Shown one piece after another: positions 25,698-34,779 of a stretch of DNA of 64,000 nucleotides. The notes beneath the pieces are model-generated. The model saw nothing but the letters and a program-made list of their open reading frames with translations. It did no database searches and was not told where the DNA came from. Source of the DNA: Halolamina sp. CBA1230. GTDB lineage: Archaea > Halobacteriota > Halobacteria > Halobacteriales > Haloferacaceae. The stretch spans positions 1 through 64,000 of the forward strand of contig NZ_CP054588.1 of assembly GCF_002025255.2 (NCBI RefSeq), given 5' to 3'. The stretch's first letter is position 1; each line of letters opens with the position of its first letter. Position numbers and translations under genes: made by a program.

Positions 25698-26732
25698 ATG
25701 CCCCGCTCGCTCCCCTCCATCCGGACCGTCGCGGTCCTCCTACTGCTCGTCGTCGGCGTGGTGCTCAGCTTCGCCTTCCACGCGACCGCCGGCGGCGCGA
25801 GCGTCACCTACACGGCGACCGCCGTCGAGCCGGGCGAGAACCCCGACCTCGTCGCTCGCGCCGCGGGGAACGTGACCGACCTCGACGAACGGCTCGCGGG
25901 CACGCCGACGCGACACCGACAGCCGATCCGGGAGGCTGCGGCGAACGGGTCCTACACGGGGAGTCTCGACCCGGAGCTCGACATCGTCGTCGACGACATC
26001 GAGTCGCCGTACGTCCGGTACGACGGCCGCTACTACTCGTGGACGGTTTCGACGGCGGCCGAGACGACGAACGCGACGATCCGGATGGAACCGACCGATC
26101 CCGAGACGGTGTTCGACGCCGTCGCGCGTCCGGTCGCCGACGCGCCGCCGGAGGTCAGGACCGCGATCGCGGAGGGGTCGGCGACCGGGTTCACCGTCGA
26201 CGCCGGCCTGTACGAAGGGGACGGGACGTACTACGCCGTCGCGGCCGAGAACGAGGGCGCGGTCCTCACCCAGTTCGCGACACTCATCGCCGGGTTCGCG
26301 CTCACGCCGGTGGGGCGGGGGTACACCGCGGTCGCGCTCGGGCTGCTCGCGTTCCGCCACCGCGATCCGAACCGTGATCGGCCGCTAACCCCCCGCCGAG
26401 CGGCTGCGAGCGCCGCGCTCGCCGTCCCGATCGCGCTCGCCGGCGCCGCCCTGTTCGAGAGCGGCGCGGCCAGTTGGTTCCTGACCGGCCCCGCGAGCGC
26501 GTTCGTCGTCGCCGCCGGGGTCGTCGCGGGCGTGTTCGCGGCCCGGGGGCAGTGGCTCCGGCTCCTCGGCGTCTCGGTCGGCACCGCGCTGCTCGCGGGG
26601 ACGGCGTTCGCCGTCGCGCTCGGCGTCCTCGGCGTCGTGTTCGGCACGCTCGCCGTCCTGTTCGGGTTCGTCACCGGCGTCGTCCCGTTCGGGTACGGCT
26701 ACTGGTTCGCCCGGCCGCTACCGGAGGACTGA
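25698..26732 (+). CDS. Membrane protein with large external domain
   Basis: The 344-residue protein has an N-terminal span (VAVLLLLVVGVVLSFAFHA), an external domain of about 150 residues with YVRYDGRYYSWTVST and DGTYYAVAAENEG, then about five spans in the C-terminal half (TLIAGFALTPVG, ASAALAVPIALAGAALF and three more). Repeated PVRYDGRYY-like wording suggests a beta-rich external fold. No family recognised. It stands alone between a regulator pair and the lipoprotein cluster. Confidence 0.72.
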   Translation: MPRSLPSIRTVAVLLLLVVGVVLSFAFHATAGGASVTYTATAVEPGENPDLVARAAGNVTDLDERLAGTPTRHRQPIREAAANGSYTGSLDPELDIVVDDIESPYVRYDGRYYSWTVSTAAETTNATIRMEPTDPETVFDAVARPVADAPPEVRTAIAEGSATGFTVDAGLYEGDGTYYAVAAENEGAVLTQFATLIAGFALTPVGRGYTAVALGLLAFRHRDPNRDRPLTPRRAAASAALAVPIALAGAALFESGAASWFLTGPASAFVVAAGVVAGVFAARGQWLRLLGVSVGTALLAGTAFAVALGVLGVVFGTLAVLFGFVTGVVPFGYGYWFARPLPED

Positions 26733-26817
26733 GTTCCGTCACGGTGGCCGACGAACGGCCGCAGCGGGGCCGACGACCACCGGTTTCTTGTCGGTTTGGC
26801 TGCATCGTCGAGTCGCG

Positions 26818-27447
26818 ATGGTCCCCACTGGAGCCTCCGAAACCCCGAGGCGGCGCTTCCTCGGGGGGTTGGGTGTCGGTATCGCCTCGCTGCTCGCCGG
26901 CTGTAGCGGCTCCGAAACAGGCGAGGCAACCGAACCGGACGACGGCACGCTCGTGACGGAGTACACGGTCGAAACGACCCGCTCATCGGGCGACGAGCCG
27001 CCGATCGTCGCCCCGCGGGCGAACGCTGGTGACGACGACACGTCGGCGACGGCCGAGCCACTCACCACCCACACAGTCGGGAGCGAGCAGGACGCCGAGG
27101 AGCTCCGGTTCGACGAGGACGCGACGAACGTCGCGGCCGTCCGCCGACTCGTCGCGGAGACGGCGTACGCGAACGAGTCCGTGTTGATCTTCCAGGCGTC
27201 GATCGGCGAGTGCTACCGGCGGGAGTTGAACGCCGTCCGGCGGGACGCCGACGGCGATCCGGACGTCGACTTCTGCCGGGTGGTTCGCGACGCCGACGTC
27301 GACTGCGAGCGCCGCGCCCGCGAGTACGCCGCCAGCGTCGTCCGGCTGCCGTTCCCCGGCGACGAGTACGGCGGCCTCACCGTCGGCAGCGGCGGGAGCT
27401 GTGACCCGGTTCCCGAACGCGACCGGAACGGGGGTGGGTCGGCGTGA
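26818..27447 (+). CDS. Tat lipoprotein, short type
   Basis: The 209-residue protein starts with a twin-arginine signal and lipobox (PRRRFLGGLGVGIASLLAGC, Cys about residue 27), so it should be exported folded and lipid-anchored. The mature part has an acidic Thr/Asp-rich linker, then a conserved-looking core with four cysteines (IGECYRRELNA, DFCRVV, VDCERR, GSCDPVP). It overlaps the next lipoprotein gene by four bases. Its core is paralogous to that encoded at 30044-30745 (VRACFELALCRIG ... TGVCDPQP). No known function. Confidence 0.8.
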   Translation: MVPTGASETPRRRFLGGLGVGIASLLAGCSGSETGEATEPDDGTLVTEYTVETTRSSGDEPPIVAPRANAGDDDTSATAEPLTTHTVGSEQDAEELRFDEDATNVAAVRRLVAETAYANESVLIFQASIGECYRRELNAVRRDADGDPDVDFCRVVRDADVDCERRAREYAASVVRLPFPGDEYGGLTVGSGGSCDPVPERDRNGGGSA

Positions 27448-28727
27448 GCCGGCGAACCAGACGGTCGACGCTCGCGGCTGTCGGCGCCGCAGTCGCCGGC
27501 GGGCTCGCGGGCTGTAGCGCCCTGCGGTCGTCGGACGAGCCGGCCGTCGAGTACGACGAGTCGGCGCTGGGCGCGCTCCCCGGCGACCTCCCCGAGATCC
27601 CGCCCACGCTGCCCGTACAGCCGACCGACGCACACGTCGCGGCCGCCCGCGATCGGGTTCGGTCGCTGCTCGAGGGCGTCGACCCCTCGCGGATCCCGAA
27701 CGAGGTGGTCCGGCGCAGGCTCACCGCCGAGGCCGAGTCCGCACGGGCTGCGCTGGACGAGGACGACGACGGGCCACGCGCCGACGCGCTCACCGGCCTC
27801 ACACACCCGCGCTCGGAGGCGATGTTCGCCAGCGCCGGGTTCGCCGCCTTCGAGGGGGAGCTCACCCCGGCGGACGTCGAAACGCGCCGCGAACGTCACC
27901 ACCGCGCCGCCGCGTCGTTCCTCGACGACCACTCGCCCGTCGGTCCGCCCGACGACCCCGTGGGTGCGCTCGCCCAACACCTCCGGATCACCGAGTGGGG
28001 CCAGACCGGCGCTCGGCTCACCGAACCGCAGGAGCACTACGAGTACGAGAACACCGTCCTGCACGCCGCCGAACTCGCGCAGGGCACCGAGTGGGGGCGT
28101 GCGTACGCCGCGGACGCGCGTCGCCTTTACGACCACTACACGTCGATGCTCGACGATCCGCGCGACTACGAGGACCGCTTCGCGGACGTCGCCGCGACGC
28201 TCGTCGACGACGTGGCGGAGCACACGACCCCGCCCGACTGGGGGGCGCTGGGCAGCGATCTCGACCGTGACGTGACGGACACCGCCGGCGAGGATCTCCT
28301 CCAGGAACTCGCGCGGAGGCGGTTGACGGACGCGGAGCAGGCCGTCGAGCGACACGACGGCGGCCACGACGCCGGCGCCGTCGTCTTCGCGATGCGCACG
28401 CTCGCCGCGGACCGCGCGTTCGAGGCCGCGCGGACGGCCATCGAGGACGGCGAGTACGGCGTGCCCGAGTCGGTCGACCCCATCGCCGCCGAGCGCGCTG
28501 CCGCCGTCGACGGGCTCGGAACGCTCCTCGACACCTCGCCAGCGATGCTCGCACGACTGCTCGCGCTCCTCGTCGCGAACCCGATCCGGAACGCCGACCG
28601 ACGCGTCCGCGAGGACGACGTCTACGACGTCGGTCGCTCCCTGTACGCGCGGTACGCCGTCGCGAACCGGTTCGCGGCCGCCGCGCCGGCCGTCGTTCGA
28701 CGCGTCGGGGACGCGGTCGACGGGTGA
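27444..28727 (+). CDS. Tat lipoprotein, long type
   Basis: The 427-residue protein starts at GTG overlapping the short lipoprotein stop. RRTRRSTLAAVGAAVAGGLAGC is its signal and lipobox. The mature protein is almost all alpha-helical and acidic, starting with a region ARDRVRSLLEGVDPSRIPNE that is paralogous to ARNRVTSLLAELPTPLGPEE in the protein at 28740-30044. HEXXH or other catalytic motifs are not seen. It probably forms an extracellular helical scaffold with its short partner. Unknown function. Confidence 0.8.
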   Translation: MSRRTRRSTLAAVGAAVAGGLAGCSALRSSDEPAVEYDESALGALPGDLPEIPPTLPVQPTDAHVAAARDRVRSLLEGVDPSRIPNEVVRRRLTAEAESARAALDEDDDGPRADALTGLTHPRSEAMFASAGFAAFEGELTPADVETRRERHHRAAASFLDDHSPVGPPDDPVGALAQHLRITEWGQTGARLTEPQEHYEYENTVLHAAELAQGTEWGRAYAADARRLYDHYTSMLDDPRDYEDRFADVAATLVDDVAEHTTPPDWGALGSDLDRDVTDTAGEDLLQELARRRLTDAEQAVERHDGGHDAGAVVFAMRTLAADRAFEAARTAIEDGEYGVPESVDPIAAERAAAVDGLGTLLDTSPAMLARLLALLVANPIRNADRRVREDDVYDVGRSLYARYAVANRFAAAAPAVVRRVGDAVDG

Positions 28728-28739
28728 CTCCGGCGCTCG

Positions 28740-30044
28740 TCAGACACCCTCCAGCGCCTCGACGGTCCGTTCGGTGACGGCCGGCGCCGCCCGGCCGACC
28801 GCCGTCGCGACGACGTAGTCGGTGACGTCCAAGTCGAGTTGCGAGGGGCTGATCTCCCCCTCGTGCTGGGAGATCGCCCAGTCGGCGTTCGCGACGCGCC
28901 AGGCGACCCCAGTGATGGCCGTCCGCGTCAGCTCCGGCGTCGAACTCTCCGCGAGCGCCGCCTCCAGCGCGTCGTAGGCGGTCCCCCGGATCTCCCGGAC
29001 TGCCTCGGCGCTCTCCGGGTCGGGCACGTCGCCGGCGTCGACGCGTTCCTGCAGGCGCTCCAGCGCGCGGAACCGCGTGCGCTGGCGGTTCGCGTCGACG
29101 ACGGCGCTGGCTGGCCCCGCCGCGTCCGATAGCCGCGTGATTCCGTAGGCCGCGTCCCGACGGAGATCGGCGATCGCGCGCTCGGGGATCCCCCACTCCT
29201 CGGCGGTCGGCTCCGGCGGGAGCGCGGACGTGCGCGACCGGATATCCGCGAGCAGCGTCTCGGCAGCCTCGGTGAGCGTCGCCTCGACGCTCCCGGGGTT
29301 CGCCGGGAGCGAGTCAGTGAACTGCGCGTCGAGGTGACGAGCGTCGTCGAGATGCGCCCGGACGGATTCGGTCGTCTCGCCCCACTCGGCGACGGAGAGG
29401 AGGTGACTCCCGTCGCCCCGGACCTCCTCGCTCTCGGCAGCTCGATCCAGCATGGCTTCGATCCGACTGTGGACCAGCGCCGCTCGAACGGGGTCGGTCC
29501 CGACGTACTCGTGGGCGTCACCAGCGGACTGGGCCGCCGCGACCAGCTCCTCGTACTCCTGTTCGAGAGGGTCGGCCGATAGATCCCGGTCGGCGACTGC
29601 CCAGCCGGCGGCGGCGTACCGCGCCTCGGACCGGGCCCGCCGGAGCGACGTGAGCGCCGCGAACGCAGTCGGCGCGTCGCGTGCGTCGTCGAGCCCGTTC
29701 GTGGCGGCCGTCGCCGCGTCGAGGAGGTGCCGGCGAACGTGACCGTTCGGGATCTCCTCGGGGCCGAGCGGCGTCGGAAGCTCCGCGAGGAGCGAGGTGA
29801 CTCTGTTCCGGGCAGCGTCGAAGTACGCGGGGGCGATATCGACGGGCACCGACTCGGGGATCACCGGCTCCGGATCGTCGCCGGGGTCGATCTCCCGGAG
29901 GTCGTACGCGCTGATCGTCGGGTCGGGGCTCCCGAACTCGGTGAGGCCGGTACAGCCGGCGAGTGCAGTCGCGCCGGCCACCGCCAGGAGCCCGCGACGG
30001 GTCGTCCGACGCCGGCCTGTCGTGGCGTCGCGCTCCCCCGCCAT
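28740..30044 (-). CDS. Tat lipoprotein, long type (paralogue)
   Basis: The 434-residue protein has RRTTRRGLLAVAGATALAGC as twin-arginine signal and lipobox and a long helical mature part. It matches the long lipoprotein at 27444-28727 along its length: VPVDIAPAYFDAARNRV against LPVQPTDAHVAAARDRV, RSEARYAAAGWAV against RSEAMFASAGFAA, LSVAEWGET against LRITEWGQT. The ATG overlaps the stop of the upstream short lipoprotein by one base. The two long genes are convergent, 12 bases apart at their 3' ends. Confidence 0.8.
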   Translation of the reverse strand: MAGERDATTGRRRTTRRGLLAVAGATALAGCTGLTEFGSPDPTISAYDLREIDPGDDPEPVIPESVPVDIAPAYFDAARNRVTSLLAELPTPLGPEEIPNGHVRRHLLDAATAATNGLDDARDAPTAFAALTSLRRARSEARYAAAGWAVADRDLSADPLEQEYEELVAAAQSAGDAHEYVGTDPVRAALVHSRIEAMLDRAAESEEVRGDGSHLLSVAEWGETTESVRAHLDDARHLDAQFTDSLPANPGSVEATLTEAAETLLADIRSRTSALPPEPTAEEWGIPERAIADLRRDAAYGITRLSDAAGPASAVVDANRQRTRFRALERLQERVDAGDVPDPESAEAVREIRGTAYDALEAALAESSTPELTRTAITGVAWRVANADWAISQHEGEISPSQLDLDVTDYVVATAVGRAAPAVTERTVEALEGV

Positions 30045-30745
30045 CACTGCTCACCCCCGGAACCGCTCGTGGGCGTCCCGGTTCCGGCAGCGGTGGCGGT
30101 CGACTGATCGTCGCCCACCGCGGCGTGATCGGGCTGCGGGTCGCAGACGCCGGTGCCGATCGAGGAGGAGTAGCTGTGCACGTCGTCGGCGTCGAGCGCG
30201 TCGGGGATCCGGACGAACCGGGCCTCGATCACCCACTCGTCGACCTCGCAGTGCTCCGTGTACGGGCGGCTCCGGCGGGCGTAATCCGTCGAGATTTCTG
30301 TCGCCGACCAGCCGATCCGGCAGAGGGCAAGCTCGAAACACGCCCGCACCTCCCCCAGGTCGACGAACACCGTCTCGGCGTCGAAATCCGTCGCCGCGAG
30401 GAACGACGCCACGCGGTCACCGTCGACGGCGTCGGCGACGCTGATCCGGTCGGCGCGGGCGTCGCCGTCGACGACGATGGAGTCGCGCCAGCGCTCGAAC
30501 TGGGCTTCCGTCGGTCGGTCGTCGCTGTCCGACTCCGCGAGCCAGATCGGCGGCCGATCGGCGTCCACGCGGACGAGGAGCGTCGCCGGGTCGGCCGTCG
30601 ATCCCGACGCCGGGCCGTCGGTGTCGCCGTCGCGTGGGGCTGTCCGCGTCGATCCGCCGGAGCCGCCACTACCACTGCAGCCGGCGAGTGCGGCGGTGAG
30701 CCCTGCGGCTCCGGCGAGGAGGGCGCGCCGTGTCAGGGGGGCCAT
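30044..30745 (-). CDS. Tat lipoprotein, short type (paralogue)
   Basis: The 233-residue protein starts MAPLTRRALLAGAAGLTAA and has lipobox LAGC. After a Ser/Gly/Asp-rich linker it has a core with cysteines in VRACFELALC, YTEHCEVDEW and GTGVCDPQP, matching the short lipoprotein at 26818-27447. A minus-strand AT-rich box (TTATTTAC) about 30 bases upstream at 30772-30780 is a likely promoter. It is the first gene of the second short-long lipoprotein pair. Confidence 0.8.
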   Translation of the reverse strand: MAPLTRRALLAGAAGLTAALAGCSGSGGSGGSTRTAPRDGDTDGPASGSTADPATLLVRVDADRPPIWLAESDSDDRPTEAQFERWRDSIVVDGDARADRISVADAVDGDRVASFLAATDFDAETVFVDLGEVRACFELALCRIGWSATEISTDYARRSRPYTEHCEVDEWVIEARFVRIPDALDADDVHSYSSSIGTGVCDPQPDHAAVGDDQSTATAAGTGTPTSGSGGEQ

Positions 30746-30984
30746 TGTCACTGAGTGTTCGGACGACCGCGCGTAAATAATCCGTGTGAACGGGACGAGT
30801 GGGTCGCGGACAGTGAAACAGCCATCCAACCCATCGTAACTCCCAAATATCCGTCACCCGAACGACCATTCGTCAGCGGTTTCCCGCTGACTGGGTACGC
30901 GACCCACCCCCGGAAAGCCGCTGCGTGTGGATCGAGTTCCCTCTCACCGTGGCAGCGGTTTTCCCTCCCCTCCTTCATCCTACA

Positions 30985-31077
30985 CCGTCGAGAGCGGCGC
31001 GACACCCATCCGTGAGTGCTCACCGCCCGCTTGACATCCTCCCGCCCCTGAATGGGTGGGCTTCCGCTCGCTACGTG
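30985..31077. mobile_element. Solo end of a tnpB-type insertion element after hutH
   Basis: TTGACATCCTCCCGCCCCTG begins at 31031 and is followed by a hairpin (31041-31060, CCCGCCC/GGGTGGG with one G-T pair) and CTTCCGC. The same TTGACATCCTCC start and hairpin-CTTCCGC layout occur at the ends of the intact tnpB elements in this window. The flanking GGCGCGACACCC at about 30995 also recurs at 59434. No transposase gene is attached, so this is a remnant or a non-autonomous copy. It lies about 20 bases past the hutH stop on the operon strand and could act as its terminator. The rest of 30746-30984 shows nothing further. Confidence 0.65.
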
Positions 31078-32643
31078 TCACTCCGTGGGGTACTCCCCGG
31101 CGAGGTGGTCGGCGAGATCGCCGAACCGAACGAGATCCGCCACCACCTCGATATCGTCGTCGAGCGGTCGGTCGCCGTCCCACGACCGCACGGCGGCGCT
31201 GAGGAGGTCGCACGCGGCCCCCGTCCCGGCGCCGTGGGCCAGCGAGTCGTCGACGAACGCGCTGGCCCGGTTGCCCGCGAGGAGTTCGACCGCGACGACC
31301 GACGCCGCATCCTCGACGGCCGTCGTCGCGTGGTGGGCGCTCTGGGCACTCATGCTGACGTGGTCCTCCTGCCCGCCGCTGACGGGCGTGTTGTCGGTCG
31401 CCGGCGACCCCATCGACCGGAGCTCGTTCACCAGCGACGCGGCGGTGTACTGCGCGATCATGAACCCGGACTCATGTCCCGGATCGTCCGCCAGATACGG
31501 CGTCAGGTGATCCTCCTGGAGGTTCGGGTCGAGCATCCGGTTCGTCCGCCGCTCGGAGATGGCCGCGAGTTCGGTCAGCGCGTTGACGGCGTAGTCGAGC
31601 CGCAGCGCCAGCGGCTCGCCGTGGAAGTTGCCGCCCGACAGGATCGCCGCCGACTCCCCGCCGCTGGATCGGCTGTCGACCCGGTCGGCGTCGAACACGA
31701 GCGGGTTGTCGGTCGCGCTGTTCAGCTCCGTCTCCACGGCGGACCGGAGGTGGTCGACCGCGTCGCGGACGGCGCCGTGGACCTGGGGGATACACCGGAC
31801 GGCGTAGGCGTCCTGCACGCGGTCACAGTTGCGGTGGGACTCGACGATCTCGGAGTCGGCCGTAAGCCGTTTGATCCGCTTCGCCGTCTCGCGCTGCCCG
31901 TCGTGGGGGCGGACCTCCTGGATCGCGGCGTCACAGCTCGCGGTCGTCCCCATCGTCACCTCGGTGGTCAGCGCCCCGGCCACGTCGGCCGCCTCGAGGA
32001 CGCGTTCGGCATCGACGACGACCAACGCCGCGAGGCCCGCGGTCAGCTGCGTGCCGTTGATCAGCGCCAGCCCCTCCTTGGGTTCGAGTTCGAGCGGCTC
32101 CAGCCCCACGCGCTCCAGCGCCGTCGCGCCGTCGACGTGGCCGTCGTCGCCGAGCACGCTGCCCTCACCGAGCAGGACGAGCGACATGTGCGCGAGCGGT
32201 GCGAGGTCGCCGCTCGCGCCGAGGCTCCCCCGCGAACGGACGGCGGGGTGGACCCCCTCGTTCAGCATCGTCACCAGGTGGTCGACGACGACCTCCCGGA
32301 CGCCCGAGTACCCCTTGACGAGCGAGTTCACGCGCGCCACCATCATCGCGCGGACCTCCTCGGGCGAGAGATACCGACCCGCGCCGGAGGCGTGGCTGCG
32401 GAGGAGGTTCGTCTGGAGGGAGCGGATCTCCTCGTCCGGGATGCGCTCGTTGACGAGCGAGCCGAATCCCGTGTTCAGCCCGTACACCGCCTCGTCGGTC
32501 GCCATCACGTCCTCGACGCGGGCACGCGACTCGCGAAGGCGCTCGCGGGCCGACTCGGCGATATCGACGTCCGCACCGTCCCGCGCGACAGCTTCCACCG
32601 CGGCCGGCGTCAGCGACGCGCCGTCGAGCACGATCTCACTCAT
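31078..32643 (-). CDS. hutH: Histidine ammonia-lyase
   Basis: The 521-residue enzyme converts L-histidine to urocanate and ammonia, the first step of histidine degradation. The Ala-Ser-Gly triad that cyclises to the MIO electrophile is at residues 143-145 (SLGASGDLAPLAHMSL), and the conserved YGLNTGFGS lies at 54-62. Length is normal. It starts eight bases inside the end of hutI and is the last gene of hutUGIH. A hairpin-bearing transposon end follows its stop. Confidence 0.95.
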   Translation of the reverse strand: MSEIVLDGASLTPAAVEAVARDGADVDIAESARERLRESRARVEDVMATDEAVYGLNTGFGSLVNERIPDEEIRSLQTNLLRSHASGAGRYLSPEEVRAMMVARVNSLVKGYSGVREVVVDHLVTMLNEGVHPAVRSRGSLGASGDLAPLAHMSLVLLGEGSVLGDDGHVDGATALERVGLEPLELEPKEGLALINGTQLTAGLAALVVVDAERVLEAADVAGALTTEVTMGTTASCDAAIQEVRPHDGQRETAKRIKRLTADSEIVESHRNCDRVQDAYAVRCIPQVHGAVRDAVDHLRSAVETELNSATDNPLVFDADRVDSRSSGGESAAILSGGNFHGEPLALRLDYAVNALTELAAISERRTNRMLDPNLQEDHLTPYLADDPGHESGFMIAQYTAASLVNELRSMGSPATDNTPVSGGQEDHVSMSAQSAHHATTAVEDAASVVAVELLAGNRASAFVDDSLAHGAGTGAACDLLSAAVRSWDGDRPLDDDIEVVADLVRFGDLADHLAGEYPTE

Positions 32644-33862
32644 GGACGACTTGCCCTCCCTTGATCACCGTGTCGACGGTGTTGACGCCGAAGTTGTACG
32701 GTACGTGCACCGCGGTCGGCGCGTCGACGACCGCGAGATCCGCTGGCGCGCCCTCCCGTAAGGTGCCGAGCCCGTCCGAGCGGTTCAGCGCGCGGGCCCC
32801 GCCCGCGGTCGCGCCGACCAGCGCCTCACGCGGCGCCAGCTTCATCCCGACGCAGGCGAGCGTGCTCGCAAAGCCCATGCTCTGTGAGTAGCAGTTGGGG
32901 TTGAGGTCCGACGCGATCGCGATCGACGGCGCGTCGACGCCCATCTCGTCGGCGACCGCGAGGAACTCTTCTGCGTCGGCGTACTCGGTGTCCAGCCCGA
33001 ACGCCGTTCCCGGGAGGAACACGGGTGTGACACCCGCCTCGTAGAGGGCTTCGGCGTCCTCCCGCGTCGCCATGAGCAGGTGGTCCGCGCTCGCGGCGCC
33101 GACGTCAGCGGCCAGTTGTGCCGCACCGGTTCGGGCGAGCTCCTCGGCGTGGATCTTCGGCGTCAGCCCGTACTCCGCGCCGGCTTCGAGGACGCGCCGG
33201 GACTGCTCGACGGTGAACGCCCCCTCGTCGCAGAACACGTCGTTGAACGACGCGATCCCCTGCTCGGCCACGGCCGGCAGGAACTCGTCGACAACGCGAT
33301 CCACGTACTCGTCCGCGTCGACCTCGCGTGGGACCGCGTGGGCGCCCATGAACGTCGCGACCACGTCGACCGGGTGGCGGTCGTCGGCCTCGTCGATCAC
33401 GTCGAGCATCAGTAGCTCGGTGTCGAGGTCGAGCCCGTAGCCGGACTTCACCTCGACCGTCGTGGTCCCGTGAGCCAGCAGCACGTCGAGTTCGGCGAGG
33501 AGGTTGTCGAGCAGCGTCTCCCGCGAGGCCTCGCGGACCGCCTCGACGGTCCGGTGGATACCGCCACCCTCGGCCAGGATCTCCTGGTACGTCTTCCCGC
33601 GCAGTTTCGCCGCGAACTCGTCGGACCGATCGCCGGCGAACAGCGCGTGGGTGTGCGAGTCCACGAACCCCGGGATCACGGCCCGTCCCGAGGCGTCCAC
33701 CGTCCGTGCCGCGTTCTCGCGCGGGTAGCGCCGCTCGATCTCCGCCGCCGGTCCGGTCGCCACCACCTCGCCGTCGTCGACGACCACGCTCGCATCCTCG
33801 AGTTGTTGGTCGGGGCCGACGAGGACCTCACCCGCGTCGTGGAGCAGGAGGTCGACCGTCAT
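32636..33862 (-). CDS. hutI: Imidazolonepropionase
   Basis: The 408-residue amidohydrolase performs the third step, opening imidazolone propionate to formiminoglutamate. It has the metal motif [17 protein letters not shown] (about 67-83), KSGYGLD, the histidine in PKIHAEELA, and [13 protein letters not shown] near the C-terminus, all typical of HutI. It overlaps hutG by four bases upstream and hutH by eight downstream, indicating translational coupling. Confidence 0.95.
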   Translation of the reverse strand: MTVDLLLHDAGEVLVGPDQQLEDASVVVDDGEVVATGPAAEIERRYPRENAARTVDASGRAVIPGFVDSHTHALFAGDRSDEFAAKLRGKTYQEILAEGGGIHRTVEAVREASRETLLDNLLAELDVLLAHGTTTVEVKSGYGLDLDTELLMLDVIDEADDRHPVDVVATFMGAHAVPREVDADEYVDRVVDEFLPAVAEQGIASFNDVFCDEGAFTVEQSRRVLEAGAEYGLTPKIHAEELARTGAAQLAADVGAASADHLLMATREDAEALYEAGVTPVFLPGTAFGLDTEYADAEEFLAVADEMGVDAPSIAIASDLNPNCYSQSMGFASTLACVGMKLAPREALVGATAGGARALNRSDGLGTLREGAPADLAVVDAPTAVHVPYNFGVNTVDTVIKGGQVVHE

Positions 33863-34779
33863 CGGTCCACCCCCGCGAGGAACTGCGCGATCGCTCGGGC
33901 GGCCGTCGTCACCGTCCGGCCGTCGCTATCCAGTGGCGGGGCACACTCGACGACCTCGAACCCGGCGACCCGGTCGTCGGCCGCGAGTCGCCCCAGGGCG
34001 TCGAACAGCTCCCGCGAGGTGAGTCCGCCGGGCGTCGGCGCGCTCACGCCGGGGGCCGCCGCCGCGTCCAGCACGTCCATATCGAGGCTCACGTACACGG
34101 TGTCGACGTCGGCCAGCTCCGAAAGCGCTGCTGCCGCGACGCCGCCGGGGTCGACGCCGACTTCCGAGGCCGGGTGGATCTGCCCGCCCTGCTCGCGGAG
34201 GTACTCGTGGTAGCGCGTGCTCGTCTCGAAGTGGCGGGCGCCGAGGACGGCCAACGAGTCGAGGCCGCGGTCGAACAGCTGTCGGTACGGCGTCCCGCTC
34301 GTCGGCCCGTCCCGGAGCTCCCGGCAGTCGAGATGGGCGTCCAGACTGACGACGCCGACCGAGCCACTCGACAGCAGCGACGCGACGTTCGGCACCGTCG
34401 TCGAGTTGTCGCCGCCGAGGAACACCGGAAGGGTGTCGGCGTCGTGCAGCGGTGCGACTGCCGTCTCGACCGCCCGCTGCACGTCCGAAACGGAGTCCGT
34501 CCAGTCCACGTCGACGTTGCCGACGTCGCCGACGCTGTCGATCGGGCCCGCCGTAAAGTGGTGGGTCTTCGTCGCGGCGAGGGCGTCACGGATCGCGGCG
34601 GGGCCGTCACGAGCCCCCGTCCGACCGATGACGGCGCCGTCGTACGGTTCGCCGACGAGCACGGCATCATACTCGCCGGCGGCGTCGACGGTGGTCTCGG
34701 CCACGATGTCGCCGAACTGCTCGTCGTTCGGGTCCGACGACGGACCCTGCCAGGGGGCGGGTTCGGTGAATCCGGTCAT
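33859..34779 (-). CDS. hutG: Formimidoylglutamase (arginase/agmatinase family)
   Basis: The 306-residue ureohydrolase-fold enzyme would hydrolyse formiminoglutamate to glutamate and formamide. Manganese-ligand motifs are [10 protein letters not shown] and [22 protein letters not shown]. The first motif reads FLGGDNSTT, with Asn where arginases have His (GGDHS). This substitution is worth noting but may be normal for this branch. It overlaps both neighbours by four bases. Confidence 0.92.
   Translation of the reverse strand: MTGFTEPAPWQGPSSDPNDEQFGDIVAETTVDAAGEYDAVLVGEPYDGAVIGRTGARDGPAAIRDALAATKTHHFTAGPIDSVGDVGNVDVDWTDSVSDVQRAVETAVAPLHDADTLPVFLGGDNSTTVPNVASLLSSGSVGVVSLDAHLDCRELRDGPTSGTPYRQLFDRGLDSLAVLGARHFETSTRYHEYLREQGGQIHPASEVGVDPGGVAAAALSELADVDTVYVSLDMDVLDAAAAPGVSAPTPGGLTSRELFDALGRLAADDRVAGFEVVECAPPLDSDGRTVTTAARAIAQFLAGVDR

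Noticed and set aside
30755-31015. 86-codon frame between the lipoprotein and hutH
   Set aside because: Overlaps the lipoprotein promoter and the solo transposon end and shows no protein-like pattern.
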